Shown here piece after piece: positions 7,874 to 14,466 of a stretch of 17,823 nt of DNA. The stretch lies in NCBI GenBank assembly GCA_900552225.1, contig URYX01000018.1, forward strand, positions 1 through 17,823, in the 5' to 3' direction. The position numbers were made by a program, and so were the translations under genes. Below the pieces are notes generated by a model, which was not told the origin of the DNA, searched no databases, and saw only the letters and a program-made list of their open reading frames with translations. Each line of letters begins with the position of its first letter. Positions within the stretch are counted from its first letter, which is position 1. This DNA comes from an uncultured Oscillospiraceae bacterium. Its GTDB lineage: Bacteria > Bacillota > Clostridia > Oscillospirales > Acutalibacteraceae.

Positions 7874-8668
7874 ATGTATACTGTCGAGGAAATCCGGAAT
7901 GCTGCCTTTGGCCGCTCCATGAGAGGATACGACACGGATGAGGTGGACGATTTCATTGACTGCTGCGCCGACACGGTAGCGGAGCTGGAGCGGCAGAACG
8001 CCGAACAGACCAAAAAGCTGGAAATGCTGGCGGAACGGCTGATGGAATACCGCAAGGAGGAAGACAATATTCATACGGCGCTTCTCAGCGCGCAGCGCGC
8101 GGGCGATGCCCTGCTGCGCGAGGCGAAGCATAAGGCGGAGCTGATGCTGCAGGATGCCTCCATCAAGGCGGAGAATACGCGGGAGAGCGCCGAGCGCGAA
8201 ATCCGGCAGGAAAAGGATGAGCTGCAGCGGATCAGGGACGAGGTCGCCAGGTTCAAAAACGAGCTGCTCGAAATTTACCGGCAGCATCTGACGGTGATCC
8301 GCGCCCTGCCCGAGGAGGAGGCAGCGGAGACGGAGTCTCCCGCCCCGGCTGCAGAGACGGAGACGGCGGAGAATTCGGAGGAACCGAAGTCCGCTTCCGA
8401 AGCGGCCCTGACGGCCCCGGCCGCCCCTGTGACCGTGGCTCCCGCTGCGGATGCGCCCGCGGGACCGGAGACGCCGGAGGCCCCGCTGGTGGACATCTTC
8501 TCCTCCTCGTCCGCGGAGGCGGAGGAGACGGAGGCCCCCGAGCAGGGTGTGCTGTTCCGCGCCGAGGAATCGGCTCCCCATGCATCGCGCTTCAGCAATC
8601 TGGAGTTCGGCCCGGGGTATGAGATCGACAAGGGCGGTAAGCGCTTCGGTCTCGGCAAGCGCAAGTAA
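7874..8668 (+). CDS. divIVA: DivIVA family cell-division/polarity protein
   Basis: DivIVA binds negatively curved membrane at poles and septa and recruits partners. The start is the ATG at 7874 with a strong GGAGGAG at 7860-7866, giving 264 residues. The N-terminal membrane-binding domain is clear: EEIRNAAFGRSMRGYDTDEV, with the exposed F12 and R14/R17 of the family, followed by DEVDDFI. A parallel coiled coil spans about 30-145. After it comes a roughly 95-residue Ala/Glu/Pro-rich, mostly acidic tail. The protein ends in a distinct basic/aromatic segment, LEFGPGYEIDKGGKRFGLG at 243-261 followed by KRK. The usual family length is 150-250, so the tail is a modest extension. It is last in the yggS-sepF-ylmH-divIVA cluster and probably served by the promoter inside yggS. 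Confidence 0.95.
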   Translation: MYTVEEIRNAAFGRSMRGYDTDEVDDFIDCCADTVAELERQNAEQTKKLEMLAERLMEYRKEEDNIHTALLSAQRAGDALLREAKHKAELMLQDASIKAENTRESAEREIRQEKDELQRIRDEVARFKNELLEIYRQHLTVIRALPEEEAAETESPAPAAETETAENSEEPKSASEAALTAPAAPVTVAPAADAPAGPETPEAPLVDIFSSSSAEAEETEAPEQGVLFRAEESAPHASRFSNLEFGPGYEIDKGGKRFGLGKRK

Positions 8669-8797
8669 ACGTATCGGTATGAGGCAGCGTGCCGGAACGG
8701 CTCGGCCCTGCCGCGGAGCGAAAGCCTTTTTGAGGGGATCGCTTTGCGGAAGGGCTCTGCCACGCAGGCGCGCTGCTTTTTCGGAGGGAAGAACGGA
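8669..8797 (+). other. Gap between divIVA and lspA with an imperfect long hairpin
   Basis: This 129-base gap can fold around three short complementary blocks: GCCCT 8705-8709 with AGGGC 8751-8755, CCGC 8711-8714 with GCGG 8746-8749, and AAAGC 8721-8725 with GCTTT 8741-8745. The right arms are contiguous, while the left arms are interrupted by small bulges. No T-run follows, so it is not a convincing terminator. The SD of lspA (GGAGGGA, 8783-8789) lies at the right end. Confidence 0.35.
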
Positions 8798-9424
8798 ATG
8801 TTGCAATGCGGAATTCTGTTGGCGGTGGCCGCCTTGGTGGGGCTGGATCAATGGACAAAATGGCTGGCCTCCGCCTACTGGCGCCAGCCGGTGAAGCTAT
8901 GGGATGGCGTGTTTGAGCTGACCTATCTGGAAAACCGCGGGGCCGCCTGGGGAATCGGACAGGGCGGCCGCTGGTTCTTTGTGGCCGCCACCTCGGTGGT
9001 GACGCTGGTGGTGCTGTGGCTGCTGCTCAGCGGAAAGGCGCGCAAAAGCCGTTTTCTGACGGCCTCCGGTATCCTGATTGCCGCAGGCGGCATCGGCAAC
9101 CTGATTGACCGCGCCCTGAACGGCTATGTGGTGGACTTTCTGTATGTGAAGCTGATCGATTTCCCCGTGTTTAACATAGCGGATTGCTGTGTGGTCATCG
9201 GCGCCATACTGTTCCTGGTGTATATGCTGTTCATCTATAAGGAACCGGCGAACCCGCCGGTAAAGGAGGCCGCGGATGGAGCGGACGGAGCTGACGGTGA
9301 CGGAGAGTCAGGCGGGGCAGAGGATCGATCAGGTGCTGCCGCCGCTGCTCGCGGTGACGCGGGCGACGGTGCAGAAGTGGTGCGAGACACAGAGGGTGAC
9401 GGTCGGGGGCCTTCCGCAGAATAA
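8798..9424 (+). CDS. lspA: Lipoprotein signal peptidase LspA with extended C-terminal tail
   Basis: LspA is the membrane aspartyl protease that removes signal peptides from diacylglyceryl-modified prolipoproteins. The ATG at 8798 follows GGAGGGA at 8783-8789. Four membrane helices and the conserved motifs are present: LDQWTKW with D17, ENRGAAWG at 45-52, GNLIDR with catalytic D104 (100-105), and FNIADCCVVIG with catalytic D129. The catalytic core ends near residue 150, the usual family end. Here no stop occurs, and about 50 further acidic Gly/Asp/Ala-rich residues (about 160-208) are encoded in a different frame over the first 149 bases of the next gene. The tail is probably a by-product of the overlap, though a lost stop or a sequencing frameshift is possible. 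Confidence 0.94.
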   Translation: MLQCGILLAVAALVGLDQWTKWLASAYWRQPVKLWDGVFELTYLENRGAAWGIGQGGRWFFVAATSVVTLVVLWLLLSGKARKSRFLTASGILIAAGGIGNLIDRALNGYVVDFLYVKLIDFPVFNIADCCVVIGAILFLVYMLFIYKEPANPPVKEAADGADGADGDGESGGAEDRSGAAAAARGDAGDGAEVVRDTEGDGRGPSAE

Positions 9425-10214
9425 GAAATACCTGCTGAAGGCCGGTGACCGGATCGCGGTGGATATCCCGGAGCCGCAGCCCTGCGGGGTGGCGGCGGAG
9501 GAGATTCCGCTCGACATCGTCTATGAGGACAGCGACCTGCTGATTGTGAACAAGCCGAAGGGCATGGTGGTGCATCCCGCGGCGGGTCACGCGTACGGGA
9601 CGCTGTGCAATGCGCTGATGGCGCACTGCGGCGACAGCCTGTCGGGCATCGGCGGCGTGATGCGCCCCGGCATCGTCCACCGTATCGATAAGGATACGAG
9701 CGGTCTGCTGATGGTGGCGAAGAACGACCGGGCTCACCAGTCGCTGGCGGCGCAGATCAAGGAGCACAGCTTTACGCGCGTCTACGAGACGGTCGTGATC
9801 GGCCACCTGAATCCGCCGTGCGGAACGGTCGATGCGCCGATCGGGCGGGACCCGCTGCACCGGCAGCGGATGGCTGTGACCGAGAAGAACAGCAAGCGCG
9901 CGGTCACGCACTACGAGGTGCTCGAAGCGCTGCGCGGCTATGACTACGTGCGCGTGACCCTCGAGACCGGACGCACCCATCAGATCCGCGTGCACATGGC
10001 CTATAAGGGACACCCGGTGGCGGGCGACACGGTGTACGGTCCGAAAAAGGGAATCCCCGGATTTACGGGGCAGTGTCTGCACGCGAAGGTGATCGGATTT
10101 CGCCATCCGGCGGACGGACGGTATATGGAATTTGAGAGTGAGCTTCCGGACTATTTCCGGACATTTTTGGACAGTATCGGTCACTCTGCGGACAAGAAAG
10201 GACGAGAAAAATGA
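9276..10214 (+). CDS. rluD: RluD/RluA-family ribosomal large-subunit pseudouridine synthase
   Basis: The enzyme isomerises specific uridines to pseudouridine in RNA; family members act mainly on 23S rRNA helix 69 or nearby sites, and the exact target cannot be read from sequence. The 312-residue product has an N-terminal S4 domain (about 14-62, GQRIDQVLPPLLAVTRATVQ) and the catalytic domain, with the diagnostic PGIVHRIDKDTSGLLMVAKN and catalytic D128. Further conserved blocks are DLLIVNKPKGMVVHP and LETGRTHQIRVHM. The ATG at 9276 is fixed by a strong AAAGGAGG at 9262-9269. The gene begins inside the lspA reading frame and ends in an ATGA overlap with trpS. The symbol is a family label; RluD orthology is not proven. 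Confidence 0.92.
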   Translation: MERTELTVTESQAGQRIDQVLPPLLAVTRATVQKWCETQRVTVGGLPQNKKYLLKAGDRIAVDIPEPQPCGVAAEEIPLDIVYEDSDLLIVNKPKGMVVHPAAGHAYGTLCNALMAHCGDSLSGIGGVMRPGIVHRIDKDTSGLLMVAKNDRAHQSLAAQIKEHSFTRVYETVVIGHLNPPCGTVDAPIGRDPLHRQRMAVTEKNSKRAVTHYEVLEALRGYDYVRVTLETGRTHQIRVHMAYKGHPVAGDTVYGPKKGIPGFTGQCLHAKVIGFRHPADGRYMEFESELPDYFRTFLDSIGHSADKKGREK

Positions 10215-11230
10215 CAGAAATTACGGAGATTACGGAGGAGCGCCGCAAGCGCGCACTCAGCTTTATTCAGCCTACCGGCATTCCCACGCTCGGGAATTAC
10301 CTCGGCGCCATGCGCAACTGGGTGCGGCTGCAGGAGGACATGGATTGCATTTTTGCGGTGGCGGACCTGCATGCGCTGACCGTTCGGCAGGAGCCCGCGA
10401 AGCTGCGCCGCCAGATTTACGAGACGTATGCGCTGCTGCTTGCCATCGGCCTGGACCCGACGCAGCATCCGATTTTTGTCCAGTCGCACGTACCGGCGCA
10501 CTGCGAGCTGTCGTGGCTGCTCTCCTGCCAGACGCCGTTCGGTGAGCTGTCCCGCATGACGCAGTTTAAGGACAAATCGCAGAAGCATGCGGATAATATC
10601 AACCTCGGCCTGTTTGCCTATCCGGTGCTGATGGCGGCGGATATCCTGCTGTATCAGCCGGACTATATCCCGGTCGGAGCGGATCAGAAGCAGCATGTGG
10701 AGCTCGCGCGGAATACAGCGGAGCGCTTTAACAGCGCCTACGGACAGACCTTTGTGGTGCCGGAGCCGTACATTCTGAAGGAGGGGGCGCGGGTGCGCTC
10801 CTTACAGGATCCGACCAAGAAAATGTCCAAATCAGATGAAAACCAGAATGCCTTTATCTCCCTGCGGGACGATCGTGACACGATCATCCGCAAGTTCAAG
10901 CGGGCCGTAACGGACAGTGAGGCCTGCGTGCGGTACGCCGAGGGCAAGGACGGCATCAACAATTTGATGGAAATGTACGCCCTTCTCTCCGGCCGGACGA
11001 TGGAGGAGATTGAACGGGAATATGCAGGACGCGGCTACGGAGACTTCAAATTGGCGGTCGGTGAGCTGGTGGCCGATGAGCTGGCTCCGATCCAGGCGCG
11101 CCTGGAGGAGTACCTGAAGGATAAGGCGGAGCTGGAGCGCCTGATGCGCGAAGGCGCGGAGCGTGCGGCGCGCATTGCCTCCCGCACGCTGAGCAAGGCC
11201 AAGAAGCGCCTGGGACTGGTACAGCTGTAA
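10211..11230 (+). CDS. trpS: Tryptophanyl-tRNA synthetase
   Basis: A class I aminoacyl-tRNA synthetase that charges tRNA-Trp. The 339-residue length is typical. The HIGH-type motif appears as PTLGNY at 25-30 within FIQPTGIPTLGNYLGAMRNW, and the KMSKS loop as KKMSKS at 203-208. Tryptophan- and dimer-associated blocks are also present: MTQFKDKSQ, YPVLMAADILLY and PVGADQKQHVELAR. The ATG at 10211 overlaps the stop of the pseudouridine synthase gene (ATGA), with GAAAGGA at 10196-10202 as ribosome site. No T-box leader precedes it, so tRNA-responsive control is not evident. It is the last gene of the + strand run and is followed by a strong terminator. Confidence 0.97.
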   Translation: MTEITEITEERRKRALSFIQPTGIPTLGNYLGAMRNWVRLQEDMDCIFAVADLHALTVRQEPAKLRRQIYETYALLLAIGLDPTQHPIFVQSHVPAHCELSWLLSCQTPFGELSRMTQFKDKSQKHADNINLGLFAYPVLMAADILLYQPDYIPVGADQKQHVELARNTAERFNSAYGQTFVVPEPYILKEGARVRSLQDPTKKMSKSDENQNAFISLRDDRDTIIRKFKRAVTDSEACVRYAEGKDGINNLMEMYALLSGRTMEEIEREYAGRGYGDFKLAVGELVADELAPIQARLEEYLKDKAELERLMREGAERAARIASRTLSKAKKRLGLVQL

Positions 11231-11445
11231 TCTCACACGGCTCTATATCTACTGTATATTGTATATGTAATTTTACAAAGCACCATATAGTGTGCGCAGA
11301 TGAAAAGGCCCGGAGGATTTTCCTCCGGGCCTTTTTGCTTATGTTGACAAACCGACGCCCGATCGTCAGGCGGATTTTCCCCGTCTGAGCGCCCTCAAAC
11401 GGCTGCTGCACCGTGCCGTGCCGCAGAGGTACCGGCCTCCTACCG
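11231..11445. other. Convergent intergenic region between trpS and the PHP gene
   Basis: Apart from the terminator, the left part (11240-11285) is strikingly AT-rich with TGTATA-like repeats. The right part holds a weak 7-bp hairpin, CAGGCGG / CCGTCTG at about 11368-11388, without a T-run. I see no gene here. Confidence 0.5.
11303..11336. terminator. Strong intrinsic terminator between convergent trpS and PHP gene
   Basis: A 12-bp perfect stem, AGGCCCGGAGGA at 11306-11317 with TCCTCCGGGCCT at 11321-11332, has a three-base loop. It extends by A-T pairs and ends in TTTTT at 11332-11336. On the opposite strand the same stem is followed by TTTT, so it can also stop transcripts arriving from the minus-strand operon. 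It lies 72 bases after the trpS stop. Confidence 0.92.
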
Positions 11446-12102
11446 TTACAGAATGCGGTAATTTTCGTCGCGCAGCACCTGTACCAGGGACGGCATATCG
11501 GTCACGGCCGCCTCGGTTTCGATGCCGGTGATACCGACCCCCTCTCGGCTGTGGCAATCGGAGCCGGCAATGCTCTTCAAGCCGTATTTTTCGGCCCATT
11601 CCCGGGCAATGGCGTTGTTGGAATCGTGGACCGGCGCACCGTTTTTGATTTCGATGCCGTGCAGCAGCTGCGGCTGTACGATGGTCATGTGGACGCGGAA
11701 GGGATGGGCCTGGTAGAGCAGAAAGCCGTCCGCGTCGGCGCGGGCCTTCAGCGCGGCATTATCCATTGCAAACAGGGCATCCAGATCGGAAAACAGGCTG
11801 TCCGGCGCACCGTATACCAAATAGTCGTTGATGTTTTGCCGGACACGCAGCTCGCAGCCGTACAGCACCAGCAGGCCGTACTGCCGGCCGAGCGCAGCGG
11901 CGGCCTCGCCGCAGGCCTTATGGGCGGCATAGTAATCCGCAAGACCGTTTTGCTTCATCACGTGGCAGGTGCCCGGATCGAAATGGTTGGTCAGCACGAT
12001 GGCATCGTAGCCGGCCTCGGCGTAGGCACGCACGGTCTGTTCGTTGTTTTGGACGGCACACAGACTCATTTCGCTGGAATGAACATGCAGATCGATTTTC
12101 AT
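11446..12102 (-). CDS. PHP-domain metal-dependent phosphoesterase
   Basis: PHP domains are TIM-barrel-like metal-dependent phosphoesterases; relatives include histidinol phosphatase HisK, polymerase exonuclease domains and the nuclease/phosphatase TrpH/YciV. The 218-residue product contains the full metal-ligand set: H6 and H8 (DLHVHSS), H40 (LTNHFD), E84 (GCEL), H133 (AHPFR) and D182/H184 (GSDCHS). The ATG at 12102 has AAAGGAG at 12111-12117 on the minus strand, and the protein then begins directly at the first motif. It follows the histidine kinase by 37 bases and probably shares its transcript. The substrate is unknown; a small phosphorylated metabolite or nucleic-acid end is possible. It converges on trpS across a shared terminator. 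Confidence 0.88.
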   Translation of the reverse strand: MKIDLHVHSSEMSLCAVQNNEQTVRAYAEAGYDAIVLTNHFDPGTCHVMKQNGLADYYAAHKACGEAAAALGRQYGLLVLYGCELRVRQNINDYLVYGAPDSLFSDLDALFAMDNAALKARADADGFLLYQAHPFRVHMTIVQPQLLHGIEIKNGAPVHDSNNAIAREWAEKYGLKSIAGSDCHSREGVGITGIETEAAVTDMPSLVQVLRDENYRIL

Positions 12103-12139
12103 GAAAGACGCTCCTTTGATTTCCTGAAAAATACAGCCC

Positions 12140-13402
12140 TCAGACGGGCAGGGTGACGGTGATGCAGAAGCTGTGCGGAGAGGGCAGGGAGGCACGAACG
12201 GCACCCCTGTGCTTTTCCGCAACGGCGCGGGCAATGGAAAGGCCGATGCCGTAGCCCGCCGAGCTGCGGGAGCTGTCAGCGCGGTAGAAGCGCTCGAACA
12301 GATGCGGCAGCTCCTCAGCGGTGACGGTGTCGGTATCGTTTTGCACCTGCAGTATCAGGTGCTTGCCGTCGCGGCGCAGGGTGATGGCAACGGCTCCGTC
12401 GGGGCGGCAATACTTCACAGCATTATCGAACAGCACCGAGCAGAGGCGCCGCAGGGATTCCTCGTCGCCGCAAAAGGGGAGCAGCGGTGTCACCGACACG
12501 GTGTAGGTTTTTCCCTGAGCCAGTGCCGGGGCTTTGAAGGAGGCCGCGGTCTCGCTGACCAGATCCGACAGGGAAAATTCGATCCACGGCTTGGATTCCG
12601 GCTCCTCCATGCGGGAGAGGAAGATCAGATCGCCCGTTAATCGGGCGAGCCGCTCCGTCTGACGCCGGATATCGCGGAGCCACTCGCTGTCGCCCTGCTC
12701 CAGGGCCAGCACCTCGGCATCGGCATCGATGACGGTCAGCGGAGTTTTCAGCTCATGTCCGGCATCGGTGATAAAGCGGCGCTGCTTCTCATAGCTTTCC
12801 GCCACGGGCTTGACGATTCGCCCGGAGCACAGCACAATCAGCACCAGCACGGCCGCCAGACCGGCCGCCGAGATGGAGAGGCTGATCCACAGAAAGGAGG
12901 AAAAGGTGTCGAGAGAGCGCTTGCAGTCGAGAAAAATAAAGCGTTCGCCCTGCTCCTCGGTATGACGAAGAAAGCGGTAGCTGTCCGTGAAGCCGCGGTC
13001 CCGCCCCTCGCGCTGCAGGGTCTGCGCGTACTGTACGGCGGCTGTGTCGTCTACGGCAATGATGCGCGCGGTGTCCGTTGCGACGACGCTTCCGTCGCCG
13101 GACAGCACGACCGAGAAAAATCGGGATTCATAGGGGGCCTCGGGCGACAGCTGATCCGGTGCCGTCTGCCGCGGGTTGTCCTGTCGGCCCGGCTTTTCGG
13201 CCGGAGGCATATTGTCTTTGCGGCCCGGGTCCTCTTTCGGAAAGCTGCCGTTATTTTCGGCCAGTATGGCGAGAATCTGATCGGCGCTGCGGCAGATGTT
13301 GCGGTAATTCAGCAGATTAACGCCGCCGAGGATCACCGCCAGCACCAGAAACAGCGAAAGCATGGAGGCAATCACCAGCTTGATGCGGAGTGTACGGATC
13401 AT
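12140..13402 (-). CDS. Sensor histidine kinase (HisKA/HATPase_c)
   Basis: A 420-residue membrane kinase. The ATG at 13402 has GGAGG seven bases upstream and overlaps the stop of the response regulator gene (ATGA). TM1 spans about 8-31 and TM2 about 168-192. Between them is an extracytoplasmic sensor of about 135 residues whose first half is low-complexity Pro/Lys/Asp-rich. The HisKA box is ITDAGHELKTPLTVI with the phospho-acceptor H216, followed by the N box LFDNAVKY (N327), the F-box-like LPHLFERFYRAD, and the glycine box AGYGIGLSIARAVAEKHRG. The usual DxGxG segment is replaced by QNDTDTVTAEE, a variant I recall from other clostridial kinases. Genetic linkage makes the adjacent regulator its partner; the signal is unknown. 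Confidence 0.93.
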   Translation of the reverse strand: MIRTLRIKLVIASMLSLFLVLAVILGGVNLLNYRNICRSADQILAILAENNGSFPKEDPGRKDNMPPAEKPGRQDNPRQTAPDQLSPEAPYESRFFSVVLSGDGSVVATDTARIIAVDDTAAVQYAQTLQREGRDRGFTDSYRFLRHTEEQGERFIFLDCKRSLDTFSSFLWISLSISAAGLAAVLVLIVLCSGRIVKPVAESYEKQRRFITDAGHELKTPLTVIDADAEVLALEQGDSEWLRDIRRQTERLARLTGDLIFLSRMEEPESKPWIEFSLSDLVSETAASFKAPALAQGKTYTVSVTPLLPFCGDEESLRRLCSVLFDNAVKYCRPDGAVAITLRRDGKHLILQVQNDTDTVTAEELPHLFERFYRADSSRSSAGYGIGLSIARAVAEKHRGAVRASLPSPHSFCITVTLPV

Positions 13403-14070
13403 ATATATTCCTCCAAATAATAACCGGTTCCGCGCACGGCCTTGATGCCGATGTCTGCCCGCAGCGCGGTCAGCTTTTTGCGCAGATAGGAGAGATATAC
13501 CCATACCACATTGAGCTCCGCGTCGCTGTCGTAGCCCCAGATGCGCTCCATGAACTGCTCGGAGGAGATCGGCTGCTTCGGGTGACGCATCAGCATCTCC
13601 ATCATCTGGAATTCCTTGCCGGCCAGGTGGTAGCTGCCGCCCGGCCCGGACAGGGTAAAGGCGGTGCAGTCAAGGGAGATGTTACCGCAGGTCAGGACGT
13701 TGTCCAAAGCCACGGACTGCCGCGTCATGGCACGGATGCGCGCCAGCAGCTCCTGTACGGCAAAGGGCTTGGTCAGGTAGTCGTTAGCGCCGCTGTCGAG
13801 TCCCCGCACCTTGTCCTCCACCTCGGCCTTGGCCGTCAGCAGCAACAAGGGGGTGCGGTTTCCCTGCTTCCGGAGGCGGCGCAGCACCTCGATGCCGTCC
13901 AGCTTCGGCATCATAATATCTAAAACAATACCGTCGTAGTTGCCGGTCTCCGCATAGTCAAGTGCCGATTCGCCGTCATAGACGGCATCGACACTGTAGT
14001 GGCTCTTTTCCAAAAGCGTGACAACGGCCCGCGAAAGGGACCGTTCATCCTCCGCCAACAATAGCCGCAT
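13399..14070 (-). CDS. OmpR/PhoB-family response regulator
   Basis: A 223-residue two-component transcription regulator. The receiver domain (1-118) has the acidic pair at E7/D8, the phospho-acceptor D51 in GIVLDIMMPKLDG, T79 and K101 (YLTKPF). A winged-helix DNA-binding domain follows (about 125-222), with LAGKEFQMMEMLMRHPKQPIS, the WGYDSDAELNVVWVYLSYLRKK recognition region (listed here in part) and VRGTGYYLEE. ATG 14070 is preferred over GTG 14079: on the minus strand AAGGGG lies eight bases before the ATG but directly abuts the GTG. Its SD sits inside an inverted-repeat structure. The divergent VTC operon is the obvious candidate target. Confidence 0.94.
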   Translation of the reverse strand: MRLLLAEDERSLSRAVVTLLEKSHYSVDAVYDGESALDYAETGNYDGIVLDIMMPKLDGIEVLRRLRKQGNRTPLLLLTAKAEVEDKVRGLDSGANDYLTKPFAVQELLARIRAMTRQSVALDNVLTCGNISLDCTAFTLSGPGGSYHLAGKEFQMMEMLMRHPKQPISSEQFMERIWGYDSDAELNVVWVYLSYLRKKLTALRADIGIKAVRGTGYYLEEYI

Positions 14071-14357
14071 ATACCTCACCCCTTAGACAAAGCAATCAGA
14101 GTACCGTCGTTTTTTCGGCAGGACTGCTCGGTGATCGGGTTTATCCCCCTCCGCTTACCGTGTGTCGGCATGTTCCGGTCGGGGGCTACATCGCTCATTC
14201 GCGCGGTTTGCCGAAAATCTTCGATCGGAGACGAGAAGATTTTTTCGTCTGGAAGGTCGAAGAACGCAGAAATACTAACGTATTTCAAGTGATGAGACAA
14301 ACCAAACGGGGAAACATTCCGTTTCCGGAACGGTTGTACCCTGCTTGCTTTGTCTAC
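14071..14357 (-). ncRNA. Candidate structured 5' leader with SD-sequestering long-range helix
   Basis: Read on the minus strand from a predicted start near 14357, the first bases (TAGACAAAGCAA, then GCAGGGTAC) are complementary to TTGCTTTGTCTAAGG and its flank at 14081-14104, immediately before the regulator start. Twelve pairs are uninterrupted and about 22 form in total with two mismatches. The helix would cover the SD AAGG. The same 5' segment can instead pair with a nearer copy, GGTTTGTCTC (within 14291-14307), with 12 pairs around one mismatch, so the two folds exclude each other. Between them lie local hairpins: CCGTT/AACGG at 14319-14333, AAAATCTTC/GAAGATTTT at 14214-14243, and CCCCC/GGGGG joining 14181-14185 to 14145-14149. 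I do not recognise any known riboswitch or T-box core. This is inferred from sequence only; a decayed inverted-repeat element is the main alternative. Confidence 0.5.
14081..14109 (+). repeat. Left arm of a 29-bp imperfect inverted repeat
   Basis: Left arm CCTTAGACAAAGCAATCAG plus its flank matches the reverse complement of 14331-14359 at about 24 of 29 positions, including 12 identical in a row (TAGACAAAGCAA). The arms are about 220 bases apart. No target-site duplication is visible outside them. Confidence 0.85.
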
Positions 14358-14359
14358 GG
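14331..14359 (-). repeat. Right arm of the 29-bp imperfect inverted repeat
   Basis: This is the mate of 14081-14109. On the minus strand it reads CCGTAGACAAAGCAAGCAGG and onwards. A third, weaker relative (GAGACAAACCAA, 14294-14305) lies between the arms in the orientation of the left arm. Confidence 0.85.
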
Positions 14360-14363
14360 ATTC

Positions 14364-14372
14364 AGTATAGCA
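14364..14372 (-). promoter_or_regulatory. Extended -10 promoter for the response regulator operon
   Basis: On the minus strand the stretch reads TGCTATACT, that is, an extended -10 (TGn) followed by TATACT, a 5 of 6 match. The -35 position is poor, as is usual for extended -10 promoters. The expected start falls near 14357, at the edge of the complementary segment of the leader. Confidence 0.6.
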
Positions 14373-14466
14373 CATCTTTTTCGGATTTGCACGAAAAAGT
14401 TTTGAAATTTTAAAGTACATTTAGGGTAGGCCCGTTACAATGGACTCACAGAAGGGAGGAACGCTG

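Larger units (their letters stand above)
14071..14466. other. Divergent intergenic region between the response regulator and VTC genes
   Basis: This 396-base gene-free stretch contains the inverted-repeat leader (14071-14359), the minus-strand promoter, and an AT-rich part (14361-14425) with adjacent TTTTGAAA and TTTTAAAG octamers at 14400-14415. A TACAAT at 14436-14441 is a possible -10 for the + strand operon, but no -35 stands in front of it, which would fit an activator-dependent promoter. Two open frames that cross the region look non-coding. Confidence 0.5.

Noticed and set aside
11344..11349. TTGACA in the trpS-PHP gap as a promoter
   Set aside because: The position for -10 reads TCAGGC, and no + strand gene follows.
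14294..14305. Third copy of the repeat as part of a CRISPR-like or iteron array
   Set aside because: There are only three related copies with uneven spacing and mixed orientation; no array.
14071..14357. Known riboswitch or T-box class in the response regulator leader
   Set aside because: I see no T-box TGGNACC motif and no recognisable core of common riboswitches; left as an unclassified leader.
14076..14420. Minus-strand 114-residue and plus-strand 81-residue open frames in the divergent intergenic region
   Set aside because: Neither has a good ribosome site or recognisable sequence; both lie across the inverted-repeat structure and the promoter.
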